From the NCBI RefSeq assembly GCF_019656655.1, contig NZ_BPMV01000001.1:1550001-1614000 (forward strand): a stretch of DNA of 64,000 nucleotides, read 5' to 3'. Shown piece by piece: positions 17,106 through 25,333 of the stretch. The notes beneath the pieces are model-generated. The model was not told the origin of the DNA, did no database searches, and saw only the letters and a program-made list of their open reading frames with translations. Made by a program: the position numbers and the translations under genes. How positions within the stretch are numbered: the stretch's first letter is position 1; each line of letters starts with the position of its first letter. The stretch comes from Tsukamurella sp. TY48. GTDB taxonomy: Bacteria; Actinomycetota; Actinomycetes; Mycobacteriales; Mycobacteriaceae.

Positions 17106-18547
17106 GACGTCCTCCGCTTGCCGGTGCGCCGCGGTCGCACCAGGGCCACCACCGCGGCGAGCACGATCACGATCGCCAGTCCCACGCCGGCCACGATCGC
17201 CGCCGTTTGCCGGGGCCGCGTGTCCGGCGACGGCGCGGGCGGCGGCAGAAGCAGCTTCTCCACCGACTCCACGTCGATGTCCACGCCCTGCTCCGGCACC
17301 TTCGCGGTCAGCGCGGCCACCGGATCGATCAGACCGCGCCCCACCTTGTTATCGGTGCCCCGCCCCGGTGCGTGGGCGGTGGCCACGATCCGAGCGGCCA
17401 CGTCCTTGGCCCGCATCTGCGGATATCGGGCCCGCACGAGCGCCGCGGTCCCCGCGACGTAGGCGGCGGCGAACTCGGGGCCCGCGAAGGGCACCAGGGT
17501 GCGTTCGGAGGGCAGGCCGTTGACCACACCGTCCCCGACCCGCGAGTTGAGCGACACCAGTCCCGCACCGGGGGCGGCCACATCGAGCCAGGGCCCGTTC
17601 AGCGAACCCGGCAGCGGAGCGCCCTCGGCCGTGGTCGCTCCCACCGACAGCACCAGGCCGTCGAACCAGTTCGGTGTGGCCACCGACCTCACCCGGCGCC
17701 AGCCGCGCGGATCGTCGGGCGAGCCCGGGTCCGGGTCGGGATTGGCCTTGCAGTCGTTCCCGCCCCCGTTGCTGCCCTTGCGGTCGGTGGCGCCGGCCCC
17801 CGCGATCACGAGCGCGTCCTTGACCTGGGTGGCGTAGGCCACCGCGCCACCGATCTCACGCTGCCGGAACTGGGCATCGGCGGCCATGCACACGGGCTCG
17901 GGGATCACGATCACCCGGGCGCCGCGGTTGGCGGCGCGCACCACGGCGCGGGCGATGCTGCGCGCCGTCACGGCGGCACGCGAAGCGTTCGGGTCCTCGT
18001 TGTCCGCCGGGGAGTTCTGCAGCGAGAAGGCGGTGGAGTCCACCCGGATCGAGAGCACGCGGGAATCCGGTGCAACACCGACGAATCCGTCACCGGCCGC
18101 GGGCTGGGCGCCCACGATGCCCGCTACCAGCGTTCCGGTGGAGTCGCAGTCGATCAGCCCGCGGTCCGCGGGGTTCATGTTGTCGCCGGCACCGTCGAGG
18201 GCGCGCAGCCGCGCCTGCGGGCGCACCCCGGTGCTCAGCACCGCGACGGTCACTCCGGCTCCGGTGGAGAACTTCTGCGCCTCGTCGATCCGCAGGGTGG
18301 TCGACGGTGCCGGGGCCGCGGCGAGGTTCGAGTTCGGCAGAATGCCCGGATCCACGCATCGCGGATTGTTGTACCGCAGCGGACGTTCGGGACCGTCGGT
18401 GTCCGGGGGCGCGCCGCCGAGATCAGCGACGGGCGGGACCACCGCGAACGATGCGGCGGGCACCCATCCTCCGATGAGCGAGACCACCGCGGTGACCGCC
18501 ACCACGGCGCTCACCCTCCTCACGATCGGCACGGCAGTGGTGCCCAT
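17102..18547 (-). CDS. mycP: Mycosin-family protein MycP, predicted catalytically dead
   Basis: The 481-residue subtilisin-fold protein has a signal sequence (about 1-35), a protease domain, and a C-terminal membrane helix (about 445-470) ending in a basic tail, as in mycosins. Every catalytic position I can align is changed. The Asp of D-T-G is Ser105 (VAVLSTGV), the His of H-G-T is Thr137 (DCDSTGTLVAG), the oxyanion Asn is Ala253 (AGAGATD), and the Ser of G-T-S is Glu358 (AGPEFAAAYVAGTAALV). The surrounding blocks are well kept, so this is substitution and not decay. In mycobacteria MycP is needed to stabilise the ESX membrane complex independently of proteolysis, which fits a purely structural role here. 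Its start directly follows the eccD stop. Confidence 0.92.
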   Translation of the reverse strand: MGTTAVPIVRRVSAVVAVTAVVSLIGGWVPAASFAVVPPVADLGGAPPDTDGPERPLRYNNPRCVDPGILPNSNLAAAPAPSTTLRIDEAQKFSTGAGVTVAVLSTGVRPQARLRALDGAGDNMNPADRGLIDCDSTGTLVAGIVGAQPAAGDGFVGVAPDSRVLSIRVDSTAFSLQNSPADNEDPNASRAAVTARSIARAVVRAANRGARVIVIPEPVCMAADAQFRQREIGGAVAYATQVKDALVIAGAGATDRKGSNGGGNDCKANPDPDPGSPDDPRGWRRVRSVATPNWFDGLVLSVGATTAEGAPLPGSLNGPWLDVAAPGAGLVSLNSRVGDGVVNGLPSERTLVPFAGPEFAAAYVAGTAALVRARYPQMRAKDVAARIVATAHAPGRGTDNKVGRGLIDPVAALTAKVPEQGVDIDVESVEKLLLPPPAPSPDTRPRQTAAIVAGVGLAIVIVLAAVVALVRPRRTGKRRTS

Positions 18548-20134
18548 CTACTTCAGGAAGGACAGGTCGAGTTCACGCATGAAGGCGAACAGCCGGGTGG
18601 TCCACAGCGCCAACAGGACCACGGCGAAGATCGCCGTCTTCTCGCCGAGCTCGATGCGGCCCATGAGGCGCGCCGACAGGGGCTTGGCGAGCGCACCCTC
18701 CTCCGCGGAGACACGATCGGCCAGGAGCAGGCCACCCGCCCCGAAGGCCAGCAGAACCACGGTGCTCACCACGATCACGGCCAGCCGACCGATGTTCGAC
18801 GGGACCGCTGCCACCAGCATGATGGAAAGCCCGGCGGCGATGAGGAATCCGGCGACGAAGAAGACCGTCGCGTGAATGCGGTCGTGCAGGGTGCGGCCAC
18901 GCAGCACGCAGATCGCCGAGACCAGCACCGCGATCACCACCTCGCCCCAGAAGTAGCGCGTATCCGGAACCAGGATGGTGAGCGCGGAGACCACGAGGAT
19001 TCCGGCGACCGCCACGTAGAAGCCGGTGAGCAGCTTGGCCGCGGTCCGCGACCTCCGCTCCAGTGCGGTGTTCTCGTCGCCGCGCGCGAGCTCGGTGGTG
19101 CTCTCGTCGTCGAAGGTGTCCACGTGGTAGGCCACGTCGAGTTCGGAACGGTCGATGTCCTCACCGGGCGGCGGCAGGGCGTCCGGCCGCACGCGGGCGA
19201 GCATCAGCGCCCAACCCTGTACCCAGTTGGCTAGCAGCAAACCGCTGACCACGCCGATCGCGGGGATCGCGGGGCGCCCCAAGGGCGTGTACGCGAACAG
19301 CGCGCTCGCCACGATGGTGGCCGCAGCGGCCAGTCCGATACCGGCGAGAACCGCCGCTCCGAGACCGCTGCTGCGGCCCAGGACCAGGACGCCGATCAGG
19401 GTGAGAATGGCGCCGGTGAGCACATTGGCCGCGGTGAACGCGCCGTCGACACCGCCGTCCGGCGGGATCAGCACGAACCCCGCGGAGAACAGGACCGGTG
19501 CCGCAGCCAATTGCAGCGCGTAGGCCACCTGCTGCGAGTGGTACTGCCGGTCGGCCGAGACAGCGGCGGACACGACACCGATCGATGCCAGCGCGGCCAC
19601 CGGGAACCACCACAGCACACTGGAATCGGCGTTCCACGCGACCAGGACGAGTGTCGCGAAGACCAGGGCACCGAGTACCAGCGCGATCAGTCCCAGGGTG
19701 CGCGCAGTCCCCGCGCTGAACCGGCGGAATCGCTGCCGGCAGAACTCCTGGATCGCGTCCGCGGTGCTCTCGATGAGCGGACGGAAGGTCTGGTTGGAGA
19801 AGGTCTCCGCGAGGATCAGGCGATCACCGTCGAGCACGCCCGCGTCGGCCAGCGACTTGTCCCGCGACAGCGGCGTTCCACCCTCGCGGGCGAAGGTCCA
19901 GGCACCGGTGGTGCTGAAGTCGTGATCGGGGAAGATCTGCTCCAGCCCGGGAATCACGGAGTCCATCACCACGGAAAGGCGGCGGCGGGCCAGGAGGCTC
20001 CGCTCGACGGAGTTCTCCCCTACCTCGACGAGGACCCGCACCTGCTCCGGCACTGCCGGTTTGCCCGTGGGCGTGCCGGAAGGATCCGGCGACGGTGCGC
20101 CCCCGGGCGCGCCGGGGGTGATCGGAAACGCCAT
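18548..20134 (-). CDS. eccD: Type VII secretion integral membrane protein EccD
   Basis: 528 residues with a ubiquitin-like N-terminal domain (about 30-110, beginning QVRVLVEVGENSVERSLL) followed by about eleven transmembrane helices: the EccD layout, which forms the channel-lining barrel of the ESX membrane complex. The same frame is open further upstream, but the ATG at 20134 gives the family N-terminus and lies 5 bases after the stop of the EspI-like gene. The mycP gene follows with no gap. The N-terminus has a short Pro/Gly-rich extension before the ubiquitin fold. Confidence 0.93.
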   Translation of the reverse strand: MAFPITPGAPGGAPSPDPSGTPTGKPAVPEQVRVLVEVGENSVERSLLARRRLSVVMDSVIPGLEQIFPDHDFSTTGAWTFAREGGTPLSRDKSLADAGVLDGDRLILAETFSNQTFRPLIESTADAIQEFCRQRFRRFSAGTARTLGLIALVLGALVFATLVLVAWNADSSVLWWFPVAALASIGVVSAAVSADRQYHSQQVAYALQLAAAPVLFSAGFVLIPPDGGVDGAFTAANVLTGAILTLIGVLVLGRSSGLGAAVLAGIGLAAAATIVASALFAYTPLGRPAIPAIGVVSGLLLANWVQGWALMLARVRPDALPPPGEDIDRSELDVAYHVDTFDDESTTELARGDENTALERRSRTAAKLLTGFYVAVAGILVVSALTILVPDTRYFWGEVVIAVLVSAICVLRGRTLHDRIHATVFFVAGFLIAAGLSIMLVAAVPSNIGRLAVIVVSTVVLLAFGAGGLLLADRVSAEEGALAKPLSARLMGRIELGEKTAIFAVVLLALWTTRLFAFMRELDLSFLK

Positions 20135-20138
20135 CGGG

Positions 20139-21857
20139 TCAGCGTCCCTCGTGCGAGCGCACCTGGAGTTCGGCCAGCTTGGTGGCGGCGGGCGGCTCGT
20201 ACCCGGAGTTGAAGGTGTCGGCCAGATCAGCCGCGAGCAGCTCGAAGGCCCGCACGGTGCGCGGCTTGAGCAGGTCGAGATCGATCGGCATGTCGGCGTC
20301 GAGGTGCGGGTCGTACGGGATCTCGTGGACCCGCAGCTTCTGGCCGGCGCGGAAGAGCTCGTCGAACTGCTCGACGGTGACGCTGCCGCGCTTCTTGGTG
20401 TGGTTGATGACCACGATCGTGTTGGCCAGCAAGCCGTGCCAGCCGTGGTGCCGCAGCCAGTCGATCGTTGCGGCCACCTTGCGCACACCACGGGTGGTGG
20501 CGGAGGCGGGCAGGATCAGCGCCGACGAGATCTCGAGAACGCCGGTGCCGGTGACGGTCTGCAGGCCGCGGCCGGCGTCGACCAGGGCGAGGCTGTAGTG
20601 CGGCCGGAAGATCGAGTACAGGTCCAGCACGTCGTCGTAGTCGGTGACGTCGCGGCCGTTGAAGCGCCACGGAGTGGGCAGCACGTGCAGGTTCGTCGGG
20701 GTCACCGCCAGGTGCTTGTCCACCTGGTTGCGGTCCGAGAGGTCGCTCTGCTGAATGAGCGTGCGCGCCGTCGAGCCGCCCTGGTGCCACGCGGTCACCT
20801 GGTCCAGATCGCCACCGTCGGGGTCGAGGTCGAGCGCGACCACGTTATCGGCGCGGGTGCGCTCGAGGATCTGGCCGAGCACGCCCACCAGCAGGGTGCC
20901 ACCCGCGGAATCCGCGAAAACACTGGTCACGTGGAACTTGTTCTTCGGTACACGGATCCGGTGCACCAGCTCCGCGTGCTCCTGCTCGGAAGTGCTGGGG
21001 CCCACGTCGATGCCCATGCGCTTGAGCCAGGCGCGCCACCCGGTGACCCGGACGGCGGACTCCGACATGCGGATGTGCTGCTGGAACGACGAGGAGGCGG
21101 TCGACATCGGCGCGGACACCGATTCCCCCATGGGGCGCATCGGCATCCCCGCGTGCTGCTGCTGCGGCTGCGCGCCCTGTCCGGGGGCGGCCTGGCCGAA
21201 CGGCAGCGGTGACGGCGGCCGGCCCTGCACGGGCGCCTGGAACTGACCCGTCGGCGGCTGGCCGCCGAACTGCGGCTGCTGGAACTGACCGGTGTGCGGC
21301 TGCCCGAAGTGCTGCTGTCCGGGCTGCGCCTGCTGCCACTGCTGCTGGGGCTGCTGCGCCGGGACGGGCACCGTCTGCGCGGCCTGCGGCGAGGCCTGCT
21401 GGACCGGCTGCGCGGCCTGCGGCTGCGGAGTGGGCGTCGGCGCCTCCGCCACGGGCTCGTCGACGGGCTTCTCCGGCGCCGCTTCCGGCTTGTCCGCCGT
21501 GTCCGTCGCGGGCTCGTCGACGATGACCGGCTGCTCGATGGTGGGTCGCTCATCGTCGGTGGCGACCGACGCGGCGACGGCTGCAGTGGGATCCGCCGGA
21601 GCCGCGGTCGGCACCGGGCCCGCCTCGTCGGCGTCCTCGACGCCGGGGAGGTCGGGCTCTTCCCACTCACCGGTGGCCGGTGCGGAGTCCGCCGAGGCCG
21701 GCTCGGCGTTCGTCGCTCCGGGGTTCACCACGGGGCGCGACATTGCGTTGGTCGCCAGCGCGCCGGCGACGGGCTGCGGGGTCGGGGACGCGGGAGCGCC
21801 CTCGGTCTTGTTCTGCTCTGCAAAAGGCAGGTGAACGTTCGTTGCACCGTCGCTCAT
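20139..21857 (-). CDS. EspI-like MinD/ParA-fold protein with lost P-loop
   Basis: 572 residues. The first about 280 are disordered, first acidic/Pro/Ala-rich, then Gln/Pro-rich (PQQQWQQAQPGQQHFGQPHT and similar). The C-terminal about 290 residues have the MinD/ParA-like fold seen in EspI of ESX-1 (Rv3876 type). At the place of the deviant Walker A (KGGVGKTT in relatives) this protein reads FADSAGGTLL (about 312-321), so both lysines are gone. The Walker-B-like strand VVALDLDPDGGDL is kept. It is therefore probably unable to hydrolyse ATP normally. In M. tuberculosis EspI represses ESX-1 when ATP is low; a fold without ATP binding would need another way of acting. Confidence 0.82.
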   Translation of the reverse strand: MSDGATNVHLPFAEQNKTEGAPASPTPQPVAGALATNAMSRPVVNPGATNAEPASADSAPATGEWEEPDLPGVEDADEAGPVPTAAPADPTAAVAASVATDDERPTIEQPVIVDEPATDTADKPEAAPEKPVDEPVAEAPTPTPQPQAAQPVQQASPQAAQTVPVPAQQPQQQWQQAQPGQQHFGQPHTGQFQQPQFGGQPPTGQFQAPVQGRPPSPLPFGQAAPGQGAQPQQQHAGMPMRPMGESVSAPMSTASSSFQQHIRMSESAVRVTGWRAWLKRMGIDVGPSTSEQEHAELVHRIRVPKNKFHVTSVFADSAGGTLLVGVLGQILERTRADNVVALDLDPDGGDLDQVTAWHQGGSTARTLIQQSDLSDRNQVDKHLAVTPTNLHVLPTPWRFNGRDVTDYDDVLDLYSIFRPHYSLALVDAGRGLQTVTGTGVLEISSALILPASATTRGVRKVAATIDWLRHHGWHGLLANTIVVINHTKKRGSVTVEQFDELFRAGQKLRVHEIPYDPHLDADMPIDLDLLKPRTVRAFELLAADLADTFNSGYEPPAATKLAELQVRSHEGR

Positions 21858-21936
21858 CAGATGAACCTTTCATCCAGGTCAAATCGCTTGCACTCTAACG
21901 CACAATGACTGCTGAAGGGGAGTTGGTCACGCGTTG

Positions 21937-22800
21937 TCAATTTGCTATATCGAACCAGCCGACGCAGCCGCCTCGGGCCACGAGCTCAGTCAGTCCCTCG
22001 GCGAACCGTCGCCTGGTACCCGGGCTGATGGTCACGTCGTTGTGCCCGTGCCGTCCGCGGGAGGTGGTCGATAGCACCCGGCCCTGCCCGGTGTCCATCA
22101 CACCGAGCGCCCATTGTGCTTGGGTTCGAACGCCATTGAAGTCCACGCGGTGATACACGATCTCCGCGCGTCGGCCGCTGTATCGGGCAGCGTCCACCAG
22201 GATGTCCACGGTGTACGGCGTCAGCTCGTGCTCACGCAGCCGACCGCGGAACTCGCGCTCACCGCGGGGGTCAGCGGAAGCCGGGTTGAACATCGCCACG
22301 ATTTCGCCCAGTTCCGCGGCGTCCAGTGTGAGCGAATCGAAGTCGGCGGGGTCGCAGGTACCCAGCACGCGCCACACCGGTTCGACCACCGTCGAGTCGA
22401 AATCCTCGCCGTCGGTGCCGTAGCCCTGCACGGTCAGCAGGTCGTCGTGGCGGAAGACGCAGACCACCAGCTCATCGCGGCGCACGACGGCGCCACGGAG
22501 CGCACTCTCGCCCTCGAAGACGCGCACCGCGATCTCCGCGTCGGGCGCCTGGAGCGCACGCAGCCACGCAGCCACCTCGGGCTCGACGGCACCTTCCGCG
22601 TCGACGAGGCCGGCCTCGATCAGGCCCGGGAGCACCGCGAGGTCCACAGTGGCGAGATCGTCGGGGCGGTAGACGTTCGGGTGCACCGCGAGCACCACCG
22701 GAGCCAGCTCAGTGACGTCGGCGAGCCGCATCAGGAGATTCAGCTCGTCGACGGAGGCGCCGAAGGCGGACAGACTTCCGCCGGAATCGTTGTCCGGCAC
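21937..22800 (-). CDS. espG: EspG-family ESX chaperone
   Basis: The 287-residue cytosolic protein resembles EspG, the chaperone that binds the tip of PE-PPE pairs and delivers them to the ESX machine. Features seen are an alternating beta-sheet/helix composition, the mid-region block DSTVVEPVWRVLG, the ARYSGRRAEIVYH block, and the C-terminal SPGTRRRFAEGLTEL helix that closes the family fold. The gene lies in the expected place next to the esx pair and the PE/PPE genes. Start GTG at 22800, after a GAGG site. Confidence 0.85.
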   Translation of the reverse strand: MPDNDSGGSLSAFGASVDELNLLMRLADVTELAPVVLAVHPNVYRPDDLATVDLAVLPGLIEAGLVDAEGAVEPEVAAWLRALQAPDAEIAVRVFEGESALRGAVVRRDELVVCVFRHDDLLTVQGYGTDGEDFDSTVVEPVWRVLGTCDPADFDSLTLDAAELGEIVAMFNPASADPRGEREFRGRLREHELTPYTVDILVDAARYSGRRAEIVYHRVDFNGVRTQAQWALGVMDTGQGRVLSTTSRGRHGHNDVTISPGTRRRFAEGLTELVARGGCVGWFDIAN

Positions 22801-22875
22801 CGCTACCTCGTTCTCTTACCCGTCGTTGTACAACTCAGCCTCCGAAAGGTGACCGAGCTTCGTTCTCGTTGCTAT

Positions 22876-23172
22876 CTAGAAGTAGAGCGTGGCCGCCTGC
22901 GCCTGGCCCGCCTGATGGAAGCCCGCAGCGGTCTGGATCTTCACACCGGCCTTGGCGATCACATCCACAAGGTTCTGGTTAGCCATGAGGCAGCGACTGT
23001 GGAGTTCTTGGTAGCTCCCCTGATCGTCGCCTTCCCAGTTTCCTGCGTTGAGGTTCGCCACGTTGTTCGCCTTCAGCTCGGCGATGTGCTCACTGGCCCT
23101 GAGCGCTCCTGCCGCCAGTGCGCCCGACATCGTGTCGTAGCTGGTGTAGTCGACCCTGATCAGATCTGACAT
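22876..23172 (-). CDS. EsxA-like WXG100 protein
   Basis: A 98-residue WXG100 protein with the hallmark W-x-G turn in GNWEGDDQG (about residue 45) between two amphipathic helices. There is no signal peptide; such proteins leave through the ESX channel as heterodimers. AAGGATC precedes the ATG. It carries no C-terminal YxxxD/E signal (it ends QAATLYF). Partner: the 102-residue EsxB-like protein encoded 43 bases upstream. One Cys in helix 2 (HSRCLMAN) is unusual for the family. Confidence 0.85.
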   Translation of the reverse strand: MSDLIRVDYTSYDTMSGALAAGALRASEHIAELKANNVANLNAGNWEGDDQGSYQELHSRCLMANQNLVDVIAKAGVKIQTAAGFHQAGQAQAATLYF

Positions 23173-23215
23173 GTTGATCCTTACTTCGTTGTTCCGAAAG
23201 GGGCGGGCTCAGCGC

Positions 23216-23524
23216 TCACGCGACCCCGTACCCCTGGAAGATGCCCCCACCGTCGTCGTCCGTATTGACGATCAGGACATTGTTCTTCTGCAGTGAGATA
23301 CCAACGTGCTCCAGCCGCTGCTGCTCTCGATTGCAGACTTCAATGATCTCGTTCATATGAGCGACCGCGCTCAGCGCTGTCTTGCCGGCGTTCGCTGCCT
23401 GGTAGGCCTCGACCTGTGACCGCACGGCAGCAATGTTGGCCAAAGTGGCCTGGGCGATGGCGTCCGTCGTTTTGGTACCGACCGCATGGGCCGCCGTATT
23501 CATCTGATAAATCGGTGAGGGCAT
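23216..23524 (-). CDS. EsxB-like WXG100 partner lacking the WXG motif
   Basis: A 102-residue helical-hairpin protein in the esxB position, transcribed just before the WXG100 gene. The turn reads AANAGKTALS, so the Trp is missing, and the C-terminus (NTDDDGGGIFQGYGVA) has no YxxxD/E secretion signal. A GGAGAAACG site precedes the ATG. The identification rests on size, predicted two-helix build and gene order (PE, PPE, esxB, esxA); by sequence alone it would be called hypothetical. It probably pairs with the EsxA-like protein. Confidence 0.7.
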   Translation of the reverse strand: MPSPIYQMNTAAHAVGTKTTDAIAQATLANIAAVRSQVEAYQAANAGKTALSAVAHMNEIIEVCNREQQRLEHVGISLQKNNVLIVNTDDDGGGIFQGYGVA

Positions 23525-23598
23525 CGTTTCTCCAAGGTTGTCTGGCTCGGTGGTCAGCTACGCGATAGTGGCCGCGTGCCGCGTGGATGATCCGCGGT

Positions 23599-24936
23599 TC
23601 AGCCCCCCTCGCCGGTCGATGGCACATCAACAGGAACCGTCTCGTACTCGGGCGGCGCGTCCTGGTAGACGGGGACGGGAACGGCGGCAGTGGGTGGGAC
23701 CACGACTCGCTCTCGTTGGCGCCCTTTCGATCGAGCGACCGGCGCTGTGCTGCTCACCGGCTGAGCAACGCGGAGGGGCTCCGCGAAGATCCTCGGCGGG
23801 GGCGGCGGCGGAGGTGCGATCGTCAGCCCACCCGTCTGCCAGGTGGCCGGCGCAACCACCGGTGAATTCGTCTGGCCGCGTACGGCACTCGCGGCCCCAC
23901 TGACACCGGTTCCTCGAGCGATCGTCTCCAATGCCGGCGATCCCGGGCGCGTCCCGAAGTACCCGACCGAAGCCGTGCGATTCTCCGTGTCGATCGACGA
24001 CACCAGCTGACTCAGCGGCTGAGACACCGCTACCGACGACCCCACAGACACCGCTTGACTGCCGACCTGCTGAGACAAACCCACGAGTCCCGATGCCGCG
24101 GCACCGATCCCCGCGAACCCGGCGGTCCCGAGCTGCTGCACCAGTTGCGCACCCAACTGGGTCCCGGTGGGGGCGGTTTGATTCTCACTCGCCTCCGCAC
24201 GATTCGCCGCGCTGGCCGCCGCCTCCGCGCGCATCCCCGATGCAGCGAGCGACTGCACCATCTTCGTGCCGATGACCACGGTGCCACTGGCGCGCATCGC
24301 AAGGCTCGACGCGACCGCGGCCGCGCCTTGTGCCGCCAGAGCCAGCTTCGTGACCACGGCGTCACCGACCGAGGCGGCACCGGCCGCGGCGGGTGCGATC
24401 GGAGCGGTGACGGGGCTCGCGATCGGCTTGGGGGGAATGAAGGGCTCGAAGGTCATATTGGCCATGGAGTTCGCCAGGTAGCCGAACATCATGGCCGCGT
24501 TCTGCGCCCACATCCCCGCGTACTGAGCCTCATTGGCAGCGATCGCACCCGTGTTCACGCCGAGGAAGTTGGTCGCCTGCAGCACCCCGTGCGTCACCTG
24601 GTTCTGGACGATCTCGGGTAGCTGCGCCATTCCTGCGAGCGCCGCAGAGTAGTCAGCAGCCTGCTTGGTGTGCCTCGTTGCGGCAAGAAGCGCCTGCACC
24701 CGCAACGCCTCGTTGTACGCCAGGTACATCGCCACATTCCGGGTCATCAATGCCGTCTCCGGGGCCTGCCAGGATGCGGCCAGCCGCGGGAGCAATGAGG
24801 TCAGGAACGCCGACCGGGCGCTGGCCGCCGACGCGACGACCGACCACGCGGCCGCGGCAGCGGTGGCAGGCGCGGGCCCCGCCCCGGACATCAGCCGCCC
24901 GACGTTCACCTCGGGCGGGAGCGCTGGAAAGGTCAT
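23599..24936 (-). CDS. PPE-family protein
   Basis: A 445-residue ESX substrate. The N-terminus shows the name-giving motif (FPALPPE, P-P-E at 7-9), followed by an all-helical PPE domain of about 170 residues with SWQAP near residue 54 in the W-containing turn. The middle part is Ala/Ser/Gly-rich. Near the C-terminus NSPVVAPATWQTGG resembles the SVPxxW motif of one PPE subgroup. The tail is Pro-rich and ends in an acidic/Pro segment. It should form a dimer with the PE protein encoded 11 bases upstream and be carried by EspG. After secretion it may act at the outer (myco-)membrane; its exact function is unknown. Confidence 0.9.
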   Translation of the reverse strand: MTFPALPPEVNVGRLMSGAGPAPATAAAAAWSVVASAASARSAFLTSLLPRLAASWQAPETALMTRNVAMYLAYNEALRVQALLAATRHTKQAADYSAALAGMAQLPEIVQNQVTHGVLQATNFLGVNTGAIAANEAQYAGMWAQNAAMMFGYLANSMANMTFEPFIPPKPIASPVTAPIAPAAAGAASVGDAVVTKLALAAQGAAAVASSLAMRASGTVVIGTKMVQSLAASGMRAEAAASAANRAEASENQTAPTGTQLGAQLVQQLGTAGFAGIGAAASGLVGLSQQVGSQAVSVGSSVAVSQPLSQLVSSIDTENRTASVGYFGTRPGSPALETIARGTGVSGAASAVRGQTNSPVVAPATWQTGGLTIAPPPPPPPRIFAEPLRVAQPVSSTAPVARSKGRQRERVVVPPTAAVPVPVYQDAPPEYETVPVDVPSTGEGG

Positions 24937-24947
24937 CTCCGCACCCG

Positions 24948-25238
24948 CTAGAACTGAACCGCGTTATCGGCGGCGATGTACGTGGCAGCCACCGCGGAGA
25001 GGCTCACCGCGTACTGCGCGACCTCGGCGTGATCCACCACGGTGACCGCCAGATAATTGGCCGCATGCGCAGCGGATCCGGCCGACACCAGCAGCGAGAC
25101 GTCGTCGGCACCGGCGGGCACGACCGCGCCGAGTGTTCCGGCAGCACCACCCACGAGCCCCGAGGTGCTGGCGACGTTCCCAATCACCTCGTTAGTACCG
25201 GACAAAAGCTGAAGAGGCGCCACGTTCAAGCCCACCAT
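24948..25238 (-). CDS. PE-family-like protein with YxxxD secretion signal
   Basis: A 96-residue helical hairpin upstream of and close to the PPE gene, as PE genes are. It has no strict P-E dipeptide (it reads NVAPLQLL near the start), so it is a divergent PE. The C-terminal end YIAADNAVQF contains the YxxxD type VII export signal; it is the only one of the four small substrates here that has it. GAGGGG before the ATG is the ribosome site. It is predicted to pair with the PPE protein and provide the export signal for the dimer. Confidence 0.85.
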   Translation of the reverse strand: MVGLNVAPLQLLSGTNEVIGNVASTSGLVGGAAGTLGAVVPAGADDVSLLVSAGSAAHAANYLAVTVVDHAEVAQYAVSLSAVAATYIAADNAVQF

Positions 25239-25333
25239 GCCCTACCCCTCACACGTACATTTTCAAGTTGCAACAATGTCAGAATCCTTCACTTCAGTCA
25301 ATCCCATTCGAGAATTCCACCGATGAAAGTTCG

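Noticed and set aside
20135..20491. A longer eccD start inside the EspI-like gene
   Set aside because: The extra residues are low complexity from another frame, and the ubiquitin-like N-terminus fits the start at 20134.
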